Shown piece after piece: positions 51,954-62,308 of a stretch of DNA of 64,000 bases; position 1 is the first letter of the stretch, and every line of letters begins with the position of its first letter. The position numbers and the translations under genes were made by a program. The notes beneath the pieces are model-generated. The model searched no databases. It saw nothing but the letters and a program-made list of their open reading frames with translations, and was not told where the DNA came from. This DNA comes from Erythrobacter sanguineus (GTDB lineage Bacteria > Pseudomonadota > Alphaproteobacteria > Sphingomonadales > Sphingomonadaceae). The DNA lies in the NCBI RefSeq assembly GCF_900143235.1, contig NZ_FRDF01000007.1, positions 62,001 through 126,000 of the forward strand, given 5' to 3'.

Positions 51954-53515
51954 TCATTCCCCGGCATGGCAAAGGTGGTTGTCGCAACGTCCTGTTCGCC
52001 CTGTTCGTCGAGCGAGGTCAGGCGGAAGGTGAAGGCATCGGCGCGTGTCCCCGGCGGCAGCATCACATAGGCGCGCACCACCTTGGTTTCGTTGGCAGGC
52101 ACCGCGATGATCTGTTCGGGCGCGGCGTTTTCAAGGGCAACCGCATCGGTCCACATCACCGCGCCCGCAGGCAGGCCGGTCAGTGCCACTTCCATGTCGC
52201 GCGGGCGCGATTCCATGTTGCGCAGGCGCAAGGTGTAGGCGTTGCGCACCGAACCATCCTTCAGCAGCATATAGGGCGGATTGCGGTCGGGCGAAACGGT
52301 GAGATCGGTGTGCGTGCGCGTGCCAAGCGCAAACAGCATCGCCGCCCCGATTGCGCCCCAGATGCCGAAATAGATGAAGGTGCGCACCCGCAACAGCGCC
52401 TTCCATGCCGGTTGCGCAGGGGCGCCGGCGGCTTCGGCTTCGCATTGTTCCAATGTCGCATAGTCGATCAGCCCGCGCGGGCGGCCGATATCTGCCATGA
52501 CCTTGTCGCAGGCATCGATGCACAATGCGCAGGTGATGCAGCCAACCTGCTGGCCTTCGCGGATGTCGATGCCCGTCGGGCACACCGCGACGCATTGCAG
52601 GCAATCGATGCAGTCGCCGTACTGATCGGGGTTCTTCGCTGCCTTTTTCACGCTGCCACGCGGTTCTCCGCGCCAGTCCTTGTAGGTGACGATCAGCGAT
52701 CTTTCATCGAGCATCGCAGTCTGGATGCGCGGCCAGGGGCACATGTAGATGCACACCTGTTCGCGCATGAACCCGCCCAGCCAGAAGGTGGTGCCGGTCA
52801 GGATTGCGACCGTGGCATAGGCAACCGGCGCGGCTTCGAGGGTGAAGAAGTCCACCAGCAAGGTCGGCGCATCGGCGAAATAGAGGATCCATGCGCCGCC
52901 CGTCGCCATGCTGATGACAAGATAGATCGACCATTTGGAAAGCCGCCGCGCGATCTTGGATGCTGTCCATGGTGCCTTGTCCAGCCTCAGCCTTGCATTG
53001 CGGTCGCCATCGATCAGGCGATCAATATGCTGGAACAGGTCGGTCCACACAGTTTGTGGGCAGGCATAGCCGCACCACGCCCGGCCCACCGCGCTGGTGA
53101 CAAGGAACAGGCCGATACCCGCCATGATCAGCATGCCGGCGACGAAGTAGAATTCGTGCGGCCAGATCTCGATATCGAACATGTAGAAGCGGCGATGCGC
53201 AAGGTCGATCAGCACCGCCTGATCGGGGGCATAAGGCCCGCGATCCCAGCGGATCCACGGGGTGACGTAATAGATCGCCAGCGTGACCAGCATCACCAGC
53301 CATTTGAAGCGCCGGAACGGGCCATCGATCCGCTTGTTATGGACGGTCTGGCCCTTCTGGTAGAGTTCGCTGCCCATAAAGCCGTGGCCCCCCGCATCGG
53401 CGGAGGGCGGACCGGATGCGGCAGATCGGGGCGCCTTGTCCGGGAGCGCCCCGGCCCAGTCCCGCGGTTCTTTCGCAGGCGGTGCGGGGCGCTCGACATC
53501 CTTGGGATCAGCCAT
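51950..53515 (-). CDS. ccoG: CcoG/FixG, polyferredoxin accessory protein
   Basis: Membrane-bound Fe-S protein (521 residues) that reduces Cu(II) to Cu(I) for cbb3 oxidase assembly. Several TM helices, AWCGYACPQTVWTDLF, and a ferredoxin domain with CIDCLQCVAVCPTGIDI and CITCALCIDACDKVM for two [4Fe-4S] clusters, then a C-terminal Ig-like domain, are all visible. I take ATG 53515 (MADPKDVERP); it overlaps the ccoP end by eight bases. The ~65 polar residues at the N-terminus are longer than usual. Confidence 0.93.
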   Translation of the reverse strand: MADPKDVERPAPPAKEPRDWAGALPDKAPRSAASGPPSADAGGHGFMGSELYQKGQTVHNKRIDGPFRRFKWLVMLVTLAIYYVTPWIRWDRGPYAPDQAVLIDLAHRRFYMFDIEIWPHEFYFVAGMLIMAGIGLFLVTSAVGRAWCGYACPQTVWTDLFQHIDRLIDGDRNARLRLDKAPWTASKIARRLSKWSIYLVISMATGGAWILYFADAPTLLVDFFTLEAAPVAYATVAILTGTTFWLGGFMREQVCIYMCPWPRIQTAMLDERSLIVTYKDWRGEPRGSVKKAAKNPDQYGDCIDCLQCVAVCPTGIDIREGQQVGCITCALCIDACDKVMADIGRPRGLIDYATLEQCEAEAAGAPAQPAWKALLRVRTFIYFGIWGAIGAAMLFALGTRTHTDLTVSPDRNPPYMLLKDGSVRNAYTLRLRNMESRPRDMEVALTGLPAGAVMWTDAVALENAAPEQIIAVPANETKVVRAYVMLPPGTRADAFTFRLTSLDEQGEQDVATTTFAMPGNE

Positions 53516-54458
53516 CAGTTTCCGCCTGTGCGGCTTGCGCCACTTCGGTTTCGGCCATGACGTCATCCTGTGCCGGGGCTGCCTGCTGGCCCCCCCCGCG
53601 CGAGTGCACGTAAGCTGCCAGCATCTTGATCGTCACCGGATCAAGCCGGTCCTTCCATGCCGGCATGACGCCATGTCGCGGGGCAAGGATCTGCTTCTTC
53701 ACCTCGGCCTCTGTCCCGCCGAACAGCCAGATCGCATCATTCAGCGCTGGCGCGCCCATTTCCGGCATCCCGCCGCCCGCCGGGCCGTGGCACGCTGCGC
53801 AATTATCGGCGAACAGGGTCGCGCCGACGGCGGTGGATGTGCCCTTGCCCGACAACGAAAGCACGTGAGCGGCCAGCGCATTGACCTCGCCCGCATCGAA
53901 CATGCCTTCGTATGCTGGCATATAGTTGACGCGGGTCGCGTCGGCGCCTTCCCAGCGGATGCCGTGAGTGATCGAATATTCGATCTCGGTCAGGGTGCCT
54001 CCCCAGATCCAGTCATCATCATTGAGGTTGGGATAGCCCGCCGAACCCGCCGCGCCCGCGCCGTGGCACTGGACGCAATTGACCTTGAACGCCGCCGCGC
54101 CGCCGGCAACCGCCTGCCCCATCAGTTCGGGCGAGGCGATCAGCTTTTCGATATCGGTCGCGGCGATCTGTTCGAAAATCCCCTGCCGCGCAAGATCCGC
54201 GGCGCTCATTTCCTTGGCAAGCTGGCCCCGGCTTGACCAGCCGAGCGTGCCAGAGGTCGCCTTGTCGATCAGCGGCCAGGCCGGATAGAGCACGACATAA
54301 ACCGCCGCCCAGGCAATGGTGGCGTAGAAGGTCCACAGCCACCAGCGCGGCAACGGGGTGTTGAGTTCCTCGATGCCGTCCCATTCGTGGCCGACGGTTT
54401 CGGTGCCGGTCGGCTCGTCGATGCGCCGACCATTATTGGTGCGATCATTGCCCATCAT
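53508..54458 (-). CDS. ccoP: cbb3 cytochrome oxidase subunit III (dihaem)
   Basis: Membrane-anchored dihaem c-type cytochrome that feeds electrons to the oxidase core. The 316-residue protein has one TM helix (WWLWTFYATIAWAAVYVVLYPAWPL), CVQCHG and CAACHG haem motifs, with the expected Met ligands in later segments. The start at ATG 54458 (MMGNDRT) has AAGG 6 nt upstream; a start six bases earlier would sit on the ribosome site. The C-terminal ~30 residues are rich in Gln, Ala and acidic residues. It overlaps ccoQ by 14 bases. Confidence 0.93.
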   Translation of the reverse strand: MMGNDRTNNGRRIDEPTGTETVGHEWDGIEELNTPLPRWWLWTFYATIAWAAVYVVLYPAWPLIDKATSGTLGWSSRGQLAKEMSAADLARQGIFEQIAATDIEKLIASPELMGQAVAGGAAAFKVNCVQCHGAGAAGSAGYPNLNDDDWIWGGTLTEIEYSITHGIRWEGADATRVNYMPAYEGMFDAGEVNALAAHVLSLSGKGTSTAVGATLFADNCAACHGPAGGGMPEMGAPALNDAIWLFGGTEAEVKKQILAPRHGVMPAWKDRLDPVTIKMLAAYVHSRGGGQQAAPAQDDVMAETEVAQAAQAETDG

Positions 54459-54609
54459 GGTCATCCTTGAAAATCGAGTGCTTGGCCGCCTCCACGTGGC
54501 GCTTCGCCCCGGGGCGGAAGTGCCACAGGCAAAGCGTCAGATAGAGCGCGAAGATCACCGCCAGCCCGTAGGAATCGGCGAAGTGGCGCAAGGTTTCGTA
54601 GAGGCTCAC
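54445..54609 (-). CDS. ccoQ: cbb3 oxidase subunit CcoQ/FixQ
   Basis: A 54-residue single-TM protein ([20 protein letters not shown] then [17 protein letters not shown] and a charged tail). It starts with GTG at 54609, overlapping the ccoO stop as GTGA, after GAGAAAGGGCG. CcoQ stabilises the interaction of CcoP with the CcoNO core. The sequence and place between ccoO and ccoP make the call firm. Confidence 0.88.
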   Translation of the reverse strand: MSLYETLRHFADSYGLAVIFALYLTLCLWHFRPGAKRHVEAAKHSIFKDDHDGQ

Positions 54610-55370
54610 CGCCCTTTCTCCTCGGCCAGATTTTCCTGCGCAGCGGCGCTGTTTACATCGACCAGCGTGCCAAGCATCTGGAGATAGGCGACCAGTGCGT
54701 CCATTTCGGTCACGCGTTTGGGATCGCCGTCATAATCGCGGATCTGCGCCTTGGGATAGCGCTCCACCAGATCGCCCGCGTCAAGATCGGGATTGGCCTG
54801 CGCCATCAGGTCGTTCGGGGCCATTTCGATGTCGATATCGCTATAGGGCACGCCCACCCGTCGCAATGCGACGAGGGTGGCCGAAGGATCGGGCACCTTC
54901 AGCTTCGTTTCGGCCAGAAAGCTGTAATTGGGCATGATGCTTTCCGGCACGACGCTGCGCGGGGCCTTGAGGTGCTGGACATGCCATTCGTCAGAATAGC
55001 GCCCGCCGACCCGCGCCAGATCCGGCCCGGTGCGTTTCGAACCCCACTGGAAGGGGTGATCATACATCGATTCCGCCGCGAGGCTGTAATGGCCATAGCG
55101 TTCGACCTCGTCGCGGAACGGGCGGATCATCTGGCTGTGGCAGGTATAGCAGCCTTCGCGGATGTAGATGTCGCGGCCCGCCTGTTCGAGCGGAGTGTAA
55201 GGACGCATCCCCTCCACCTTCTCGATCGTGTTGTCGATCCAGAACAGGGGCGCGATTTCCACGATCCCGCCGATCGCCACGGTCACGAAAGTGGCCGCCG
55301 CGAGCAGGGTGACGTTCTTCTCCAGCTTCTTGTGGCCTTCGAAGGGTTCCTTGCGATTGGTATCAGTCAT
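54606..55370 (-). CDS. ccoO: cbb3 cytochrome oxidase subunit II (monohaem)
   Basis: Monohaem c-type membrane cytochrome of 254 residues: one N-terminal TM helix ([21 protein letters not shown]), the haem motif [16 protein letters not shown], and the conserved [19 protein letters not shown] use ATG 55370 (MTDTNRKEP) with GAAGGA 9 nt upstream; a longer frame from 55397 would overlap the ccoN stop. It hands electrons from CcoP to CcoN. Confidence 0.94.
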   Translation of the reverse strand: MTDTNRKEPFEGHKKLEKNVTLLAAATFVTVAIGGIVEIAPLFWIDNTIEKVEGMRPYTPLEQAGRDIYIREGCYTCHSQMIRPFRDEVERYGHYSLAAESMYDHPFQWGSKRTGPDLARVGGRYSDEWHVQHLKAPRSVVPESIMPNYSFLAETKLKVPDPSATLVALRRVGVPYSDIDIEMAPNDLMAQANPDLDAGDLVERYPKAQIRDYDGDPKRVTEMDALVAYLQMLGTLVDVNSAAAQENLAEEKGR

Positions 55371-55393
55371 GTTTCGCTTTCCTTCTCGCCCGC

Positions 55394-57073
55394 TCATTCA
55401 GCCGGCTGGGCTTGCGGTTCGGCCAGAGGTTTCGGCGATATCGGCCGGTCGGCAGCTTCATCATGCGCGGTGTCGCCCATCGGCGCTTCATCGCGCAGCT
55501 TGCCCGCGATCGTCATCCACACGTTGTAGGCCATGATCACGGCACCGGTGAGGTAAAGCAGCCCGCCGAAGGCCCGCATCAGGTACATCGGGTGCAGCGC
55601 CGCGACGGTGTCGACAAAGCTGTTCACCAGATAGCCGTCCGAGCCATATTCGCGCCACATCAGGCCTTGCGTGATCCCGGCGACCCACATGCTGGCGGCG
55701 TAGAAAACGATCCCCAGCGTTGCGAGCCAGAAGTGCCAGTTGATCATCCGCAGCGAATACAGCCGTTCGCGTTGCCACAGGCGCGGCACCAGGAAGTAGA
55801 CGCAGGCGAAGGTGATCATCCCGTTCCACCCCAGCGCGCCGGAATGGACGTGGCCGATGGTCCAGTCGGTATAGTGCGACAGGCTGTTCACCGCCTTGAT
55901 CGACAGCATCGGGCCTTCAAAGGTGCTCATCCCGTAAAAGGCGAGCGCGAGCACCATCATGCGGATGATCGGATCGGTGCGGACCTTGTCCCACGCGCCG
56001 TTCAGCGTCATCAGCCCGTTGATCATCCCGCCCCAGCTGGGCATCCACAGCATGATCGAAAACACCATGCCCAGCGTCTGCGCCCAGTCGGGCAGGGCGG
56101 TGTAGTGCAGGTGGTGCGGACCCGCCCAGATGTAGAGGAAGATCAGGCTCCAGAAGTGGATGATCGACAGGCGGTAGGAATAGACCGGGCGGTTCGCCTG
56201 CTTCGGCACGAAGTAATACATCATCGCGAGGAAGCCCGCGGTGAGGAAGAAACCCACCGCATTGTGGCCATACCACCACTGGGTCAGCGCATCCTGCACG
56301 CCGGCAAAGGCCGAATAGCTCCGCGTGCCGAGGAAGCTTACAGGCACGGCCAGATTATTGACCACGTGCAGCATCGCAATGGTGACGATGAAGGCGAGAT
56401 AGAACCAGTTGGCGACGTAGATATGCGGTTCATGGCGGCGCAGCAGCGTGCCGACAAACACCGCCAGATAGGCCAGCCACACCACGGTCAGCCACAGGTC
56501 GACATACCATTCCGGCTCGGCATATTCCTTTGATTGGGTGATGCCGAGCAGGTAGCCGGTGGCGGCCAGCACGATGAACAGCTGATACCCCCAGAACACG
56601 AAACGGGCGAGGCCGGGGAAGGCCAGCGTGGTGCGGCAGGTGCGTTGCACGACATAGAAACTGGTCGCAATCAGCGCATTGCCGCCAAAGGCAAAAATCA
56701 CCGCAGAGGTGTGCAGCGGGCGCACCCGGCCGAAATTGAGGTAGGGTTCAAGGTTGAGCCACGGAAAGGCCAGCTGCGCAGCGATGAACACGCCCGCGAG
56801 CAGCCCCGCAAGGCCCCAGAACATCGTCGCAATCACGCCCCAGCGGATCACGTCGTCATCATAGCGCGATGGGCCGGGGGGCATCTTGAAGATGCTCTGC
56901 GCGCGCGCCAGCGGATCATAGCTGCCCAGCGTGGCAAAGATCAGAATTACCGCCACCAGCGCAACGATCCCCATGTGGATCGCAAACCCGCTGTCCGGGG
57001 TGAGCGCGATAGCACTAATGGCTGCGAGCAGGACAAGCGCCCAGACCCCCAGCCGCCTTACGACTGCTTCCAT
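55394..57073 (-). CDS. ccoN: cbb3 cytochrome oxidase catalytic subunit I
   Basis: Haem-copper oxidase core of the high-affinity C family (559 residues). About 14 TM helices; the low-spin haem and CuB ligands are in [44 protein letters not shown] and [12 protein letters not shown]. It reduces oxygen to water with proton pumping at low oxygen. ATG 57073 has GGAAGGGAC upstream, and a perfect FNR/FixK box lies 56-69 bp before the start. It is first in an operon of at least nine overlapping genes ending in the Cys-rich small protein. Confidence 0.95.
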   Translation of the reverse strand: MEAVVRRLGVWALVLLAAISAIALTPDSGFAIHMGIVALVAVILIFATLGSYDPLARAQSIFKMPPGPSRYDDDVIRWGVIATMFWGLAGLLAGVFIAAQLAFPWLNLEPYLNFGRVRPLHTSAVIFAFGGNALIATSFYVVQRTCRTTLAFPGLARFVFWGYQLFIVLAATGYLLGITQSKEYAEPEWYVDLWLTVVWLAYLAVFVGTLLRRHEPHIYVANWFYLAFIVTIAMLHVVNNLAVPVSFLGTRSYSAFAGVQDALTQWWYGHNAVGFFLTAGFLAMMYYFVPKQANRPVYSYRLSIIHFWSLIFLYIWAGPHHLHYTALPDWAQTLGMVFSIMLWMPSWGGMINGLMTLNGAWDKVRTDPIIRMMVLALAFYGMSTFEGPMLSIKAVNSLSHYTDWTIGHVHSGALGWNGMITFACVYFLVPRLWQRERLYSLRMINWHFWLATLGIVFYAASMWVAGITQGLMWREYGSDGYLVNSFVDTVAALHPMYLMRAFGGLLYLTGAVIMAYNVWMTIAGKLRDEAPMGDTAHDEAADRPISPKPLAEPQAQPAE

Positions 57074-57128
57074 GATGATATGTCCCTTCCGTCAAGCCGC
57101 CTTCTAGCGTGCCCCGGCAATTGCGTTG

Positions 57129-57142
57129 TTGATCCAGATCAA
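57129..57142. promoter_or_regulatory. FNR/FixK box for the ccoNOQP operon
   Basis: TTGATCCAGATCAA is a perfect TTGAT-N4-ATCAA site. It is centred about 62 bp before the ccoN ATG, which would fit a -41.5 activator position with a leader of about 20 nt. Confidence 0.88.
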
Positions 57143-57149
57143 ATTCGTG

Positions 57150-57902
57150 TCAGTTTTTGGGTGTCATGCCTGCTTGACTGGTGGGCCTTCCGGCCAGTCT
57201 TGCCAGCGCGGCAACGTCCGAAAGACAGACTTTGGAACGCCCTTCGGTCTCCACCAGACCGGCCTCGCGCAGTTCGGTGAACTGGCGGCTGACGGTTTCG
57301 ATGGTGAGGCCAAGGCTGTCGCCGATATCGCGGCGGCTCATCGGCAGGGCGAAGGCGCAGGCCCCCTTGGTGCAGCCGGTCAGCCGTTCGGCCATCGACA
57401 CGAGGAAGTCGGCGATCCGTGCGCCTGCGGACTTGTGGCCCATCTGCATCATCCGCGTGCGGCTGCGATGCAGCGCCTGCAAGCTGCGGGCAAGCACCGA
57501 TCGCAGCACCGCCGGATCACCCTGGGCAATGTCGAGAAAACGTTCCGCCGGGAACACCAAGAGATCGCAATCGGTCAGCGCCGCGAGGCGGAAACCGCCC
57601 CAGGTTTCACTGGCGCTCTGGCGCGGGACCGAGATCATGTCGCCGCCGAAATGGAAGGCGAGCACCTGATTGACCGGCGAGGCCGCCACTGGCCGGGCAA
57701 CCAGCTTGGCCGAACCGCTGGCGATATGGACCAGCCGGTCATCGCGCGGATCGGGTGCAAGTTCCTCGCCCTTGGCCAGATGCAGGCCATAGCCGATCGC
57801 GCACAGCCGGTCGGCGGTCGGCTGCGCGCCGGTTCCCGCCGGCAAGGCATCGCGGAAAGCCGCGATACTGTCATGCCCGAAAGAGGTGCTGATCGTCGCC
57901 AT
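57150..57902 (-). CDS. CRP/FNR-family regulator, FixK-like
   Basis: A 250-residue transcription factor with an N-terminal cNMP-type fold and a C-terminal winged helix (MSRRDIGDSLGLTIETVSRQFTELREAGLVE). The recognition helix ETVSRQF has the E-xx-SR pattern that reads TTGAT, so the two perfect boxes nearby are its likely targets. The N-terminal region has only one Cys (LCAIGYG) instead of the Cys cluster of FNR, so it probably lacks an oxygen-sensing [4Fe-4S] centre and would act like FixK, controlled by another system or by expression level. Cys residues in TGCTKGAC and TDCDLL could give redox control. I chose ATG 57902; a TTG start upstream would fall in the FNR box. Confidence 0.85.
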   Translation of the reverse strand: MATISTSFGHDSIAAFRDALPAGTGAQPTADRLCAIGYGLHLAKGEELAPDPRDDRLVHIASGSAKLVARPVAASPVNQVLAFHFGGDMISVPRQSASETWGGFRLAALTDCDLLVFPAERFLDIAQGDPAVLRSVLARSLQALHRSRTRMMQMGHKSAGARIADFLVSMAERLTGCTKGACAFALPMSRRDIGDSLGLTIETVSRQFTELREAGLVETEGRSKVCLSDVAALARLAGRPTSQAGMTPKN

Positions 57903-57939
57903 GATGGGGCTGCAATGAACGAATGGCGCATGCAGGTCT

Positions 57940-57953
57940 TTGATCAGGATCAA
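57940..57953. promoter_or_regulatory. FNR/FixK box between the regulator and ompW
   Basis: TTGATCAGGATCAA is a perfect TTGAT-N4-ATCAA site, centred 45 bp before the regulator's ATG and 105 bp before the ompW ATG. It could serve autoregulation, activation of ompW, or both. Confidence 0.85.
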
Positions 57954-58051
57954 TGAGAGCGCTGCGCACCTGCGGCTATCGGGCAGCCATAGGCAGCAAG
58001 CATCATGGGCCGCGCAAGGCGGTCACTGCTGCCGTTGAAGGACGGAGTGAC

Positions 58052-58732
58052 ATGAAGACTTTTCTGATGCTTGGCGGTGCAGCTCTCGTGCTGGCCGCGA
58101 CCCCGGCAATGGCGCAGGACGATACCGAAAGGGCGGGCGACATCCAGTTCAAGGTGCTTGCCACCGGCGTGCTGCCCGATGGCAAGATCACCGCGGTCAA
58201 TGTCGATCTTGTGGGCTTGCCGGCAAACACCCAGACCAAGGCGAGCGACAATTACGTCCCGACCATCGCGGTGGAATATTTCCTCACCCACAATGTCTCG
58301 ATCGAGACGATTGCCGGGACCACCCAGCACGATGTCGATGCCACGGCGGGCCTGCCGGTGGGGGCCGAACTGGTGTCGGACGCGCTGCTGCTGCCGGCAA
58401 CGGTGACGGCAAAGTACCATTTCGATCTGGGCGCGGTGAAGCCCTATGTCGGTGGCGGCGTGGCCTATTTCATGTGGCTCTCTGACAAGCCGGGCGCGGC
58501 GACGATCCCGCTGGGGGTCACCGATACCGACCTGTCGGATGAATTCGGCTTTGCACTGCAGGCCGGTTTCGACGTGCCGCTGGGTGATAAGGGGTTTGGC
58601 CTGAGCTTTGATGCCAAGCGTTACTTCATCGATACCACCGCGCGCTGGTTTGCCGGCAATACGCTGGCGATCGAAACCGAACACAAGCTTGATCCGTGGG
58701 TGATCAGCGCAGGCGTTGCCTACCGCTTCTGA
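58052..58732 (+). CDS. ompW: OmpW-family outer-membrane protein
   Basis: Eight-stranded outer-membrane barrel of 226 residues with a signal peptide (MKTFLMLGGAALVLAATPAMAQ). OmpW-family signs include the NYVPTIAVEYFLTHNVSIET segment, LPATVTAKYHF, VKPYVGGGVAYFMW and the terminal PWVISAGVAYRF ending in Phe. GGACGGAG lies just before the ATG. OmpW proteins carry small hydrophobic compounds and in several bacteria respond to low oxygen; the FNR/FixK box upstream fits that. Confidence 0.9.
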   Translation: MKTFLMLGGAALVLAATPAMAQDDTERAGDIQFKVLATGVLPDGKITAVNVDLVGLPANTQTKASDNYVPTIAVEYFLTHNVSIETIAGTTQHDVDATAGLPVGAELVSDALLLPATVTAKYHFDLGAVKPYVGGGVAYFMWLSDKPGAATIPLGVTDTDLSDEFGFALQAGFDVPLGDKGFGLSFDAKRYFIDTTARWFAGNTLAIETEHKLDPWVISAGVAYRF

Positions 58733-58752
58733 CCTCGGACGACAGGCATGGC

Positions 58753-58783
58753 AAACCCCGCCAGCGCGCTGCTGGCGGGGTTT
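58753..58783. terminator. Bidirectional terminator between ompW and the porin gene
   Basis: AAACCCCGCCAGC and GCTGGCGGGGTTT form a 13-bp stem with a GCGCT loop and end in TTTT on the plus strand (AAAC on the other side serves the minus strand). It lies between convergent genes. Confidence 0.88.
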
Positions 58784-58820
58784 TGCATGATTGGGCCTGG
58801 CCGGGTCGGGCAGGAGCCGA

Positions 58821-60227
58821 TCAGAAGTTGTAGCGGGTGGAGAGCATCAGGCGCCTGAGATCGCCCGACCGGCCATCTTCAAGCGTGCGCTGCGCATACA
58901 TCAGCTCAATGCCGATATCGAGCGGGTCGACGGGGGTCCAGATGAGGTTCGCCAACCCGCTCCAGCTTTCGTCTGTGACCTGATTGGTGGTCAGCATCAC
59001 CGGGTTATCGGCCTTGAAATAGGCCCCCGACACGACCGAGCGCAGGCGCTTGCCCCACCAGTGCTGGTAGGCGGCAAAGCCTGACCAGGTTAAGATCGGA
59101 TCAAGATTGCCGCTTTCATCCACGGCTGCGTCATTGACGATGTTGACCCCGATATAGCGCCCCAGACCATCGCCCGCGGTGGCCATGAAACGGATGTCGT
59201 CGCGCGCGCCCACCCTGACCTTGCCCGACAGGCTGAGGCCATATCCCAGCGCATCATCGGCATTGCCGAAATCATCGTCAGACATCGTCAGCTTGCGTCC
59301 GATTGCCGCCGCGGTCAGCGTGCCCCAGTCGCGCCTGTGATCATACCGCACCACGATATCGGGGATGGTATCATCGCCGGTAATCACCCGCCCGCCCGTG
59401 CGCGATGTCACCACGGTTTCGGATTGTTCGGCGGCGATCTGCCAGCCGTTCTTGCTCCACCGCACCATCGGCTGGCGGGCGAACACCGTGCCCGGCGTGG
59501 GGCCGATGAAATCGAGGCTGTCGGGCAGTGCGCCGACATTCTGGAAGGTCGACCATGCCTGCCCGAACAGCCAGTTATCATAGGTGATGAACGCCTGCCG
59601 CATGCGCGGGACGTAAGAATTGCTGACCCGTTCATCGCCGCCTTCGGTAACCATGAAATCCAGCTCGATATGCGAATTGAGCTTGTGTTCTGGCCCGACA
59701 TCGGTCGCGGTTTTCAGGATGAAGCGCGTCTGGCGGGCGCTGAAGTCGGTGTCGTAACCCGAAGCCTTCCCGCCGACCGGGATCAGGCCGGGGATCAGGA
59801 AGTCGCGCAGCAGGCTGCCGCTTGGCAATTGCCCGCCGCTGGTGGCTTGCGCGATGGCATCGACCTTGACGTAGCCGGCATAGGCAACGGTAGTGTTGCC
59901 GACGCGGAAGCCCTTGTCTTCCTGCGCCTTGGGCACGGCGATCTGCTGGGCGAGTTCGGCCTGACGATCCTTGAGATCCCGCGTGGCAGCCAGCAATGCG
60001 GCGCTCTGGTCGCGCATTTCGGCCTGCTGGGCGCGCATGGCGTTGTCCTGCGCCGAATGATTGCCCGCCTCGGCATCCAGCCGTTCGATCAGCCCTTCGA
60101 CCAGCTGCTCCAGCCGTTCGATACGGGCCTCCACGCTGGCATCCTGCGCCAGGGCCGGGCTGGCCGACAAGGCGGTTGCCGCGAGCAATGCCGCCCGCAC
60201 CGCGCCACCTGCGCGCAACTGCTCCAT
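58821..60227 (-). CDS. DcaP-like trimeric porin
   Basis: Outer-membrane porin of 468 residues. A signal peptide (to ASPALAQ, about residue 27) is followed by a coiled coil (VEARIERLEQLVEGLIERLD) and a long barrel domain ending in LMLSTRYNF. The sequence VAYAGYVKVDAIAQ, with GYDTDFSARQTRF and the LFGQAWSTF strand, is typical of the DcaP family, known for dicarboxylate and carboxylic-acid uptake. ATG 60227 has GGGAGGGG 4 nt upstream. It is divergent from acs with 145 bp between the starts, suggesting a joint role in carboxylate use, e.g. acetate entry. Confidence 0.85.
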   Translation of the reverse strand: MEQLRAGGAVRAALLAATALSASPALAQDASVEARIERLEQLVEGLIERLDAEAGNHSAQDNAMRAQQAEMRDQSAALLAATRDLKDRQAELAQQIAVPKAQEDKGFRVGNTTVAYAGYVKVDAIAQATSGGQLPSGSLLRDFLIPGLIPVGGKASGYDTDFSARQTRFILKTATDVGPEHKLNSHIELDFMVTEGGDERVSNSYVPRMRQAFITYDNWLFGQAWSTFQNVGALPDSLDFIGPTPGTVFARQPMVRWSKNGWQIAAEQSETVVTSRTGGRVITGDDTIPDIVVRYDHRRDWGTLTAAAIGRKLTMSDDDFGNADDALGYGLSLSGKVRVGARDDIRFMATAGDGLGRYIGVNIVNDAAVDESGNLDPILTWSGFAAYQHWWGKRLRSVVSGAYFKADNPVMLTTNQVTDESWSGLANLIWTPVDPLDIGIELMYAQRTLEDGRSGDLRRLMLSTRYNF

Positions 60228-60372
60228 CAAACCCCTCCCGTCGTTTCTTGTGCGGGCCACAATGGCTGGGGCGCGGGCCGGTGCACAATTAGCCGATGGT
60301 CGTAAGACCTTTGTCTGAGGGCGCAGGGCGTGTAGCCTCGTGTAAGACGCAGGCGAACGAGGGAGAGTCGTC

Positions 60373-62304
60373 ATGATCCACGCCGTCCAGCGGCCGCAGG
60401 CCCACACCGAAACCCATTGCCTGCCCGAGCAATATGCCAAGATGTATCGCCGCTCGATCGAGGCGTCCGATGCCTTCTGGCTGGAACAGGCGCAGCGGCT
60501 CGATTGGTTCAAGGCGCCCACGCAGGGCGGCGAATGGGCCTATGATCCGGTCGGCATCAGCTGGTTCGAGGACGGCACGCTCAACCTGTGCCACAATGCG
60601 GTGGACCGGCACCTGCCCGAACACGCCGACCGCACGGCGCTGATTTTCGAGCCTGACGATCCGGCCACCCCCAGCCGCAGCCTGACCTATGGCGAACTTC
60701 ACCGTGAAGTCGTCCGCATGGCCAACGCGCTCAAGGCGCTGGGGGTCAGGAAGGGCGACCGGGTCACGATCTACATGCCGATGATCCTTGAAGGGGTCAC
60801 CGCGATGCTCGCCTGCGCGCGTCTGGGCGCGGTGCATTCGGTGGTGTTCGGCGGCTTCTCGCCCGAGGCGCTGGCTGGCCGGATCGAGGATTGCGGCAGC
60901 CGCTTCGTCATCACCGCCGACGAAGGCCTGCGCGGCGGCAAGCGCGTGCCGCTGAAAGCCAATGTCGATGCGGCGCTGGGCCTTGCCGCCCATGCGACGC
61001 CGGTCGACGGGGTGCTGGTGGTGCGCCACACTGGCGGCGACATTGCGATGCAGGAAGGCCGCGACCACTGGCTGGCCGATCTTGCCAGCGATGATGATTG
61101 CCCCTGCGAGGTGATGGACGCGGAAGACCCGCTGTTCATCCTCTACACCTCCGGTTCGACCGGCAAGCCCAAGGGGGTGCTCCACACCACCGGCGGTTAC
61201 GGCGTGTGGACGGCAACGACCTTTCACTACATTTTCGACTACCAACCGGGCGAAGTGTTCTGGTGCACCGCCGATATCGGCTGGGTGACGGGGCATTCCT
61301 ATGTCGTCTACGGCCCGCTGATGAACGCGGCGACTGCGGTGGTGTTCGAAGGCGTGCCCAATTACCCCGATCACGGGCGGTTCTGGGACGTGGTGGACAA
61401 GCATCAGGTCAACATCATCTACACCGCGCCCACCGCCATCCGCGCCCTGATGCGCGAAGGCGATGATCACGTGACCAGCCGCAGCCGCGCTTCGCTGCGC
61501 CTGCTGGGCAGCGTCGGGGAGCCGATCAATCCGGAAGCCTGGCGCTGGTATTTCGACGTGGTGGGCAAGGGCCGCTGCCCGATCATCGACACCTGGTGGC
61601 AAACCGAAACCGGAGGCTGCATGATCACCACCCTGCCCGGCGCCCACGACATGAAGCCGGGCAGCGCGGGCCTGCCGTTCTTCGGCATCCGCCCGCAACT
61701 GGTCGATCATGAGGGACAAGTGCTCGACGGCGTGGCCGAGGGCAATCTGTGCATCACCCACAGCTGGCCGGGGCAGGCGCGCACGGTTTACGGCGATCAT
61801 GACCGCTTCGTGCAGACCTATTTCAGCACCTATACCGGCAAATATTTCACCGGCGACGGGTGCAAGCGCGACGCGGACGGATATTACTGGATCACGGGCC
61901 GCGTCGATGATGTCATCAACGTTTCGGGCCACCGCATGGGCACGGCCGAAGTCGAAAGCGCATTGGTGCTCCACCCCAAGGTGGCCGAGGCCGCGGTTGT
62001 CGGATACCCGCATGATATCAAGGGGCAGGGCATCTATTGCTATGTCACCCTGAACGCCGGTGAGGAAGGATCAGGCGCGCTGCTGGCCGAACTGAAGACC
62101 CATGTGCGCAAGGAAATCGGACCGATTGCCACGCCCGATATCATCCACTTCACCGATGGCCTGCCCAAGACCCGCTCGGGCAAGATTATGCGCCGGATCC
62201 TGCGCAAGATCGCCGAGAACGAATTCGGCGCGCTGGGCGATACCTCAACGCTGGCCGATCCTTCGCTGGTCGACCGGCTGATCGAAGGGCGGCAGAACCG
62301 CTGA
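60373..62304 (+). CDS. acs: Acetyl-CoA synthetase
   Basis: AMP-forming acetate:CoA ligase of 643 residues, the standard length. The ATP loop [20 protein letters not shown], the acetate/adenylate region [28 protein letters not shown], and the C-terminal [11 protein letters not shown] with the acetylatable Lys are all intact. It turns acetate into acetyl-CoA for the TCA/glyoxylate cycle. It is followed within five bases by a response regulator of the CrbR type. Confidence 0.95.
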   Translation: MIHAVQRPQAHTETHCLPEQYAKMYRRSIEASDAFWLEQAQRLDWFKAPTQGGEWAYDPVGISWFEDGTLNLCHNAVDRHLPEHADRTALIFEPDDPATPSRSLTYGELHREVVRMANALKALGVRKGDRVTIYMPMILEGVTAMLACARLGAVHSVVFGGFSPEALAGRIEDCGSRFVITADEGLRGGKRVPLKANVDAALGLAAHATPVDGVLVVRHTGGDIAMQEGRDHWLADLASDDDCPCEVMDAEDPLFILYTSGSTGKPKGVLHTTGGYGVWTATTFHYIFDYQPGEVFWCTADIGWVTGHSYVVYGPLMNAATAVVFEGVPNYPDHGRFWDVVDKHQVNIIYTAPTAIRALMREGDDHVTSRSRASLRLLGSVGEPINPEAWRWYFDVVGKGRCPIIDTWWQTETGGCMITTLPGAHDMKPGSAGLPFFGIRPQLVDHEGQVLDGVAEGNLCITHSWPGQARTVYGDHDRFVQTYFSTYTGKYFTGDGCKRDADGYYWITGRVDDVINVSGHRMGTAEVESALVLHPKVAEAAVVGYPHDIKGQGIYCYVTLNAGEEGSGALLAELKTHVRKEIGPIATPDIIHFTDGLPKTRSGKIMRRILRKIAENEFGALGDTSTLADPSLVDRLIEGRQNR

Positions 62305-62308
62305 GGCC

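Noticed and set aside
60289..62013. 574-codon minus-strand frame opposite acs
   Set aside because: Antisense shadow of the acs coding sequence; no ribosome site or domain.
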